Positions 7,143 to 11,235 of a DNA stretch of 11,235 nt are shown in pieces. The DNA is from JAWXCE01 sp034440495 (lineage in GTDB: Bacteria; Pseudomonadota; Alphaproteobacteria; Rhizobiales; Rhodomicrobiaceae). Location: positions 1 to 11,235 of the forward strand of contig JAWXCE010000031.1 of NCBI GenBank assembly GCA_034440495.1, given 5' to 3'. The notes under the pieces are model-generated. The model saw only the letters and a list, made by a program, of their open reading frames with translations, searched no databases and was not told the origin of the DNA. The position numbers and the translations under genes were made by a program. Numbering within the stretch: position 1 is the stretch's first letter; every line of letters starts with the position of its first letter.

Positions 7143-8474
7143 ATGACCCGCTTAAATCTCGAACAACATCGACAGCTCGGCGACCTTCTTATTCTGCCCG
7201 CAGCGCTGAATGACGACACGTCGGGCAAACAGTATGGCCGGTTAGTCTATGCCTTGGGTGGGCTTATGACCGGCCTGCTGGTCTGGTCGGGCTTTGCCCA
7301 AATCCGTGAGATCGCGGCGGCGCCTGGCGCCGTTATTTCGGGCAGCTATGTGCAGCCCGTGCATCATCTGGAAGGTGGCATTGTCGAGGATGTTCTGGCC
7401 TCCGAGGGCGAAGAAATTCTGGCTGGACAACCGGTTTTGCGCCTACGGCCCCACGCGGCGGAAAGCGACCTGGAGCAGATCAAATCGCAAAAAGCGCAAT
7501 TGACACTAAGGCATATCCGCCTCAATGCGTCCATCGCGAACGCAAAGCCTGACTTCGGCATTCTCGCCAAGCAATACCCCGATCTGTCCAAGGAACAACT
7601 CGAACTCCTGACCGATGAACGCGCTGGCTACGAAGCCGAGAAGAACAAGATCGAGCTGCAAATCGCCCAGCTTTACGGCGAGACGGAAACCGCCATGGGG
7701 GAACTGGAAAGCGCAAAACGGCAGATCGTGATAGAGCGCGAACAAATTGGCATCCGCGAGGCTTCTTTCAATAAAGGCTACACATCGAGAGTCAACTTCC
7801 TGGAAGCGAAGTCTAAGTTGGAGACAACAACCGCCAGACGGTCTCAAGCTGAAGGGCAGATTGCCAAGCTCGAACATCAATCGGGGGAAGCACGCCATGA
7901 GCTGCGCAAGATTGAGGCCGTGCGGCTGCAAAAACTTGCCGAGGAAAAAGCGAAAATCGCAGGAGAACTCGACGAGATCAGCAACACTCTGCGCAAGCAG
8001 CAGGACAAGGTGCAGCGCCTCATTGTCCAAGCTCCCGCCACCGGCATTATCAATCTGATGCCGCACAAGTCTATCGGCGCTGTGGTAAAACCCGGCGATC
8101 TCATTGCGGAGATTGTGTCGTTGCAAACCGGCATTCTTGTTGAAGCGCAATTGCAGCCAAAGGATTTGGGCCACGTCAAGGTGGGCGATAAAGTCGAGAT
8201 TAAAATTTCTAACTTCGACCCCAGCACCGTGGGAGTTGCACACGGCAAAGTCGTTGACATTTCTCCGACCACATTTCAGTCCAAGGAAAGCGTCAATTAT
8301 TACCGCACTCGTATCCAGGTCAATGAACGGGAATTGCGCAACGGCGCCGAAGTGTGGAAACTGCTCCCTGGTATGGTTGTCGAAGCCAACATCGTTACTG
8401 GCTCCAAGTCGCTTTTGCGGTATATGATGAAACCGCTTTACAGCTCACTTTCGAAAGCGTTTGTGGAGCGATAA
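7143..8474 (+). CDS. HlyD-family type I secretion membrane fusion protein
   Basis: This 443-residue adaptor would link the ABC pair in the inner membrane to a TolC-type outer-membrane channel. It has a short cytosolic N-terminus, one membrane segment (about 33-54), a first lipoyl half-motif with H-L-E-G-G-I-V (about 66-95), a long charged coiled-coil region (about 105-290), a second lipoyl half starting V-Q-A-P-A-T-G (about 295), and a beta-barrel domain. It ends in A-F-V-E-R, as PrtE/HlyD proteins often do. Length is normal for the family. I chose the ATG 4 bases after the upstream stop; an in-frame ATG at 7071 would add 24 residues, overlap the ABC gene and give an atypical N-terminus. The last codons contain one arm of a 16-bp inverted repeat. 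No TolC gene follows, so the channel must be encoded elsewhere. Confidence 0.92.
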   Translation: MTRLNLEQHRQLGDLLILPAALNDDTSGKQYGRLVYALGGLMTGLLVWSGFAQIREIAAAPGAVISGSYVQPVHHLEGGIVEDVLASEGEEILAGQPVLRLRPHAAESDLEQIKSQKAQLTLRHIRLNASIANAKPDFGILAKQYPDLSKEQLELLTDERAGYEAEKNKIELQIAQLYGETETAMGELESAKRQIVIEREQIGIREASFNKGYTSRVNFLEAKSKLETTTARRSQAEGQIAKLEHQSGEARHELRKIEAVRLQKLAEEKAKIAGELDEISNTLRKQQDKVQRLIVQAPATGIINLMPHKSIGAVVKPGDLIAEIVSLQTGILVEAQLQPKDLGHVKVGDKVEIKISNFDPSTVGVAHGKVVDISPTTFQSKESVNYYRTRIQVNERELRNGAEVWKLLPGMVVEANIVTGSKSLLRYMMKPLYSSLSKAFVER

Positions 8475-8624
8475 GTCTGGTTATTGCTTCTCGACAGGGC
8501 GCGCCGATACGCTCTAGTCGAAACGCCGCTCGGGCAACCCGCCTGCAAAGGGATAACGCCTCCATTTTGGCCTCTGGGGATTAGTGTTTGGCGCTGCGAG
8601 CCGAGGCGGCTTTCGAAAGTGAGC
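8443..8624. repeat. Perfect 16-bp inverted repeat spanning the 3' end of the adaptor gene
   Basis: The 16 bases gctcactttcgaaagc at 8443-8458 recur as an exact reverse complement at 8609-8624. The spacer is 150 bases. Each arm contains the self-palindrome CTTTCGAAAG. The left arm is inside the coding sequence (it encodes part of S-S-L-S-K-A); the right arm is in non-coding DNA. No flanking target duplication is visible and no transposase is present. It could be a small non-autonomous element, two copies of a palindromic protein-binding site, or a long-range RNA stem at the transcript's end. Confidence 0.55.
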
Positions 8625-8771
8625 AGGCTGCGGCGCGTGCGTTGATGGTCGCTTTGCCGAGTCAAAAATAGCTCTGAGATAGCGGAAGCCTGACGCTTTC
8701 ATTCATCTGAAAGTTTTTGTATGAGGCTAATAGCATCCGGCTATGCGTGGAGATATTAAAGACGGAAACCT
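8475..8771. other. Non-coding gap between exporter operon and DUF3429 gene
   Basis: About 300 bases with no convincing ORF on either strand; the short open frames lack ribosome-binding sites and family resemblance. It holds the right arm of the inverted repeat, several short GC hairpins (for example cggg-caa-cccg near 8532), and must contain the promoter of the downstream gene. I see no strong promoter or clear intrinsic terminator. Confidence 0.5.
8598..8612 (+). terminator. Weak hairpin, possible transcript end of exporter operon
   Basis: AGCCG (8599-8603) pairs with CGGCT (8607-8611) around AGG, with one more G-T pair outside. It is followed by only a short T stretch (TTC), so it is a poor intrinsic terminator. 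It also overlaps the right arm of the 16-bp inverted repeat. Confidence 0.15.
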
Positions 8772-9212
8772 ATGGATCGAACGCGACGCCTGTATGCTGC
8801 CCTCACCTATCTCGGAACGCTTCCCTTCATAGGCTCCGCGCTGCTGATGGCTTTTGATATCGCCAACATCCCGTATTTGGGCGCGCCGCTGGAGGTTGCT
8901 CGCTCTTATGGCCTGGTTATTGTCTCGTTCATGGCAGGCGCGCATTGGGGGCAACAGATCGCACTCAAGGCGGCTACCCCGATAAACCTGCATATTACCA
9001 GCGTTTTCACCTCCTTATGCGCCTGGATATCGCACCTGCTACTGCCTGATAGGGCATTTATGGTTGTCTTAATAGTCTTGTTCGCCGGGTTGCTGGCATT
9101 CGACGTCAGACTTCATCGACACGGCGTTATTGATCGTCACTATTTGAAGATACGCTGCGGCGTAACAGGAATAGTCATCACCGCCTTGTTCGTCACCACA
9201 CTAAGCGCTTAA
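8772..9212 (+). CDS. DUF3429 family integral membrane protein
   Basis: This 146-residue protein has about five hydrophobic segments (roughly 7-29, 45-63, 71-91, 94-112, 128-145), so it is an inner-membrane protein. Y-L-G-T-L-P-F at 13-19 and the pattern Y-G...S-F-M-A-G-A-H-W-G at 46-60 match DUF3429, a family found mainly in proteobacteria and related to mitochondrial TMEM69. Its function is unknown. Length is usual for the family. The ATG at 8772 is preceded by a weak purine-rich stretch (GACGGAAA); no better start is nearby. It lies about 300 bases from the secretion operon and converges with the downstream gene, so it is probably a separate transcription unit with no role in secretion. Confidence 0.85.
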   Translation: MDRTRRLYAALTYLGTLPFIGSALLMAFDIANIPYLGAPLEVARSYGLVIVSFMAGAHWGQQIALKAATPINLHITSVFTSLCAWISHLLLPDRAFMVVLIVLFAGLLAFDVRLHRHGVIDRHYLKIRCGVTGIVITALFVTTLSA

Positions 9213-9228
9213 GCTCTTACACGAGAGC
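9213..9228. terminator. Possible bidirectional hairpin between converging genes
   Basis: GCTCT (9213-9217) and AGAGC (9224-9228) form a 5-bp stem with a 6-base loop directly after the stop codon of the DUF3429 gene. A 10-bp palindrome, TAAGCGCTTA, overlaps that stop (9202-9211). There is no T run on either strand, so termination is only a guess from the position between two converging genes. Confidence 0.2.
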
Positions 9229-9253
9229 CGTTACCAACACGGCGTTCCGCTTA

Positions 9254-11235
9254 TCACTTATCGGCATGTTGCGCCCGCACGCGAGACTTCTCCGGATCGT
9301 AAAACGGGAACGGCACAGCGGCGGCTAAGAGCCGCTTCTGTTGGCTGTCCAGTTTGCCGATCTCCAGCGCCGTGCCGTTTGCGGCATGCACCGCCTCAAC
9401 GCGGCCAAGCGCGATGTTTTTGTTCAGGATCGGGGACCGCGTGGCGCTCGTCACTTTGCCCACATGCGCACGGCCCACATACAGCGGATCGCCCGGCGCC
9501 GCTTTTTCCTGACCCTGCAGCTCGATCCCGATGAATTTCATCCGCGGGTTGGCGCGGCGCGCCTCGATGGCCGCCTTGCCGATGTAATCCGCCGCCTTCC
9601 TGGGCGGAACGGCGAAACCGATGCCAGCCTCAAGCGGATCGGTGGTTGAATCGAAATCGTAACCGCCGAAAATCAGCCCCGCCTCGATGCGCACCATGTC
9701 GAGCGCCTCCAGCCCGAACGGCGCCACGCCGTGCGGCTCTCCCGACGCCATGATGGCGTCCCACACAGCGGGCGCATCTTTCGGGTGGCAGAAAATTTCG
9801 TACCCGAGTTCCCCAGTATAGCCGGTGCGCGATATAAGGATCGGCACGCCGTCATAGCCGCCGATGCGGCCGACGGTGAAGCGGAACCAGCCCAACTCGT
9901 CCATCGTCGGGCGTGCGGGCGGCGTCCATACAATGCCGCGCAGGATGTCACGCGATTTCGGCCCTTGCAGCGCCACGTTATGAATTTGGTCGGTTGCGGT
10001 TTTCAAGACTACGTTGGCGCCCATCGCCTTCGCCTGCTCTATGATCCATAACAGGCCCAGTTCGTCGCCGCCGATCCAGCGGAAATTGTCCTGCGCAAGG
10101 CGGAACAGCGTGCCGTCGTCCACCATGCCGCCATGCTCATAGCACATGGCGGTGTAAACCACCTGGCCGGACGTGAGTTTCGATACATCCCGAGTAACGA
10201 TGCGCTGCATCAGCGCCTCGGCATCCGGCCCCATGATTTCCAGCTTGCGCAAAGGACTTAAATCCATCAGAGCAGCGCGCTCGCGGCACGCCCAATATTC
10301 GTCGATGGCGCCATTCGCGGCGAAGCTGTTCGGCAGCCAGTAGCCGCGATACTCGGCGAAGTTTCGCGTGAGCGCCGACGTGCGCGGGTGGAAGCCGGTT
10401 TCCTGCGTGAGTTTCATGGGCGCGTCGGGCGTCATGCGGGTGCCTATCGCTCGGGTGAAGGACGAGGTTGCGGGGTAAACGCGAACCTGGATTTCGGTGA
10501 GGTTCCAGCCGTTCGCCGGGTCGATATCGCACGGGCACGAGGACGCGCCGCACACCAAATCGTCGAGCGCGCGCATGAGCACGTAGTCGCCCGGGCGCGA
10601 CCACGGTTCATCGAACCAGATGTTGTTTTTCGCGTCCACATTGGTGTTGAAAAAGAAGTTGATGGCGGGCCAGCCGCGCCATGCCTCGATTTGCCATTCC
10701 GCTAGCGCGCCGTTGAAGTTGTCCGAGCAGTTCGAGTGGCCGAAATAGCCCATGTCCTCGTAATAGCGGTTGGTGCAGGCGAGGTTAAAAGTGTCGTGGC
10801 GGCCTACCGTGTCGCGGATGACCTCCACCAGCGCGTTGCGGTCGCGGTCGAAAAACTTGGAGTACAGGCCGGGACGGGGATAGGCCGTGCCGGTCATGCT
10901 GCGCGTGGTGGTTGAATCCAGCCCTGACAATTTGCCCTTGTCGAGCGCACGGCGCTGGAAGGCGAGGAAGTCCGAGCATTGCCGCCCGGCTACATCAATG
11001 ATCTGAATGTATTCGCCCGAAAAAACCTCGAACGAGATCGCGCTTGCAATGTCCACTGTAAGGTCAAGGCGCGGCTCGGCAAGCGGTTCCGGCAAGCGCG
11101 GTCTGCCAAGCGGCGCCGGGTTGGCGCGATTGATGTGGATCAGCACGTCCGTCGGCGGCGTCTGCTCCCAAACCAGCATGTCTGTGCCCGGCGCGGCATC
11201 GACATCGGACGAGCAAAATGCGCACGGCTGTTCGA
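9254..11235 (-). CDS. DUF1989-GcvT fusion protein (5' end outside window)
   Basis: The frame has an ATG at 11179 (641 residues from there) but stays open for 18 more codons to the right edge, with two cysteines (C-A-F-C) and coding-like composition, so the true start probably lies outside. Counting from that ATG, residues about 40-236 are a DUF1989 domain: F-G-H-S-N-C-S-D-N at 146-154 and S-S-C-P-C-D-I near 213-219 match the urea-carboxylase-associated family. Residues about 260-545 are a folate-binding aminomethyltransferase fold like glycine-cleavage T protein (G-G-M-V-D-D at 350-355, L-Q-G-P-K-S-R, R-T-G-Y-T-G-E-L-G-Y at 451-460, R-I-E-A-G at 497-501), followed by the GcvT C-terminal barrel (546-625). 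It is probably a cytosolic enzyme moving one-carbon units to tetrahydrofolate from a nitrogen-rich or methylated substrate; the substrate is unknown. No other glycine-cleavage gene is present. Confidence 0.88.
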   Translation of the reverse strand, partial: EQPCAFCSSDVDAAPGTDMLVWEQTPPTDVLIHINRANPAPLGRPRLPEPLAEPRLDLTVDIASAISFEVFSGEYIQIIDVAGRQCSDFLAFQRRALDKGKLSGLDSTTTRSMTGTAYPRPGLYSKFFDRDRNALVEVIRDTVGRHDTFNLACTNRYYEDMGYFGHSNCSDNFNGALAEWQIEAWRGWPAINFFFNTNVDAKNNIWFDEPWSRPGDYVLMRALDDLVCGASSCPCDIDPANGWNLTEIQVRVYPATSSFTRAIGTRMTPDAPMKLTQETGFHPRTSALTRNFAEYRGYWLPNSFAANGAIDEYWACRERAALMDLSPLRKLEIMGPDAEALMQRIVTRDVSKLTSGQVVYTAMCYEHGGMVDDGTLFRLAQDNFRWIGGDELGLLWIIEQAKAMGANVVLKTATDQIHNVALQGPKSRDILRGIVWTPPARPTMDELGWFRFTVGRIGGYDGVPILISRTGYTGELGYEIFCHPKDAPAVWDAIMASGEPHGVAPFGLEALDMVRIEAGLIFGGYDFDSTTDPLEAGIGFAVPPRKAADYIGKAAIEARRANPRMKFIGIELQGQEKAAPGDPLYVGRAHVGKVTSATRSPILNKNIALGRVEAVHAANGTALEIGKLDSQQKRLLAAAVPFPFYDPEKSRVRAQHADK

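Noticed and set aside
7506..8243. 245-codon minus-strand open frame opposite the adaptor gene
   Set aside because: It is the shadow of the HlyD coiled-coil region, whose codon composition leaves the opposite strand open. It has no family resemblance and the plus-strand gene is unmistakable.
8443..8624. Insertion sequence or transposon
   Set aside because: The inverted repeat has no flanking duplication and encloses no transposase; it is reported only as a repeat.
9254..11235. Part of a glycine cleavage operon
   Set aside because: No H- or P-protein gene is adjacent, and the N-terminal DUF1989 domain is not part of the standard T protein.

Overview
The window most likely comes from an alphaproteobacterium. 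This is an inference from gene families (an HlyD/PrtE-type adaptor, a DUF3429 membrane protein, a DUF1989-GcvT fusion) and from GC-rich coding DNA next to one very AT-rich divergent promoter region. No rRNA, tRNA, CRISPR array or transposase gene was seen.

Left part (1-2679, minus strand): the first 893 residues of a large secreted protein whose 3' end lies beyond the left edge. It has an unusual N-terminus without a Sec signal, a low-complexity linker of about 120 residues, then cadherin-like repeats of about 99 residues ending in D-V-N-E-A-P. A dystroglycan-type Ig domain in the middle is interrupted by a segment resembling DUF4114. This is the expected shape of a type I secreted adhesin.

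Centre (2680-8474): a 278-base AT-rich divergent region, then a tight plus-strand operon of two different type I secretion ABC half-transporters (640 and 751 aa, 2 bases apart) and an HlyD-family membrane fusion protein (443 aa, 4 bases downstream). Together they would form an inner-membrane exporter whose obvious cargo is the divergent adhesin. No TolC-like outer-membrane gene is in the window. The most striking point is that BOTH nucleotide-binding domains are non-canonical: each lacks a proper LSGGQ signature and lacks the H-loop histidine, and the two share the same type of replacement at the H-loop. This suggests a specialised heterodimeric exporter subfamily rather than random decay. The two-ATPase arrangement recalls the Vibrio MARTX exporter (RtxB/RtxE/RtxD).

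Right part (8475-11235): about 300 non-coding bases with a 16-bp perfect inverted repeat whose left arm lies inside the adaptor gene's 3' end; a small DUF3429 integral membrane protein; and, converging on it from the minus strand, a long enzyme fusing a DUF1989 (urea-carboxylase-associated) domain to a complete GcvT-type aminomethyltransferase module. That gene's 5' end lies beyond the right edge. These two genes appear unrelated to the secretion locus.
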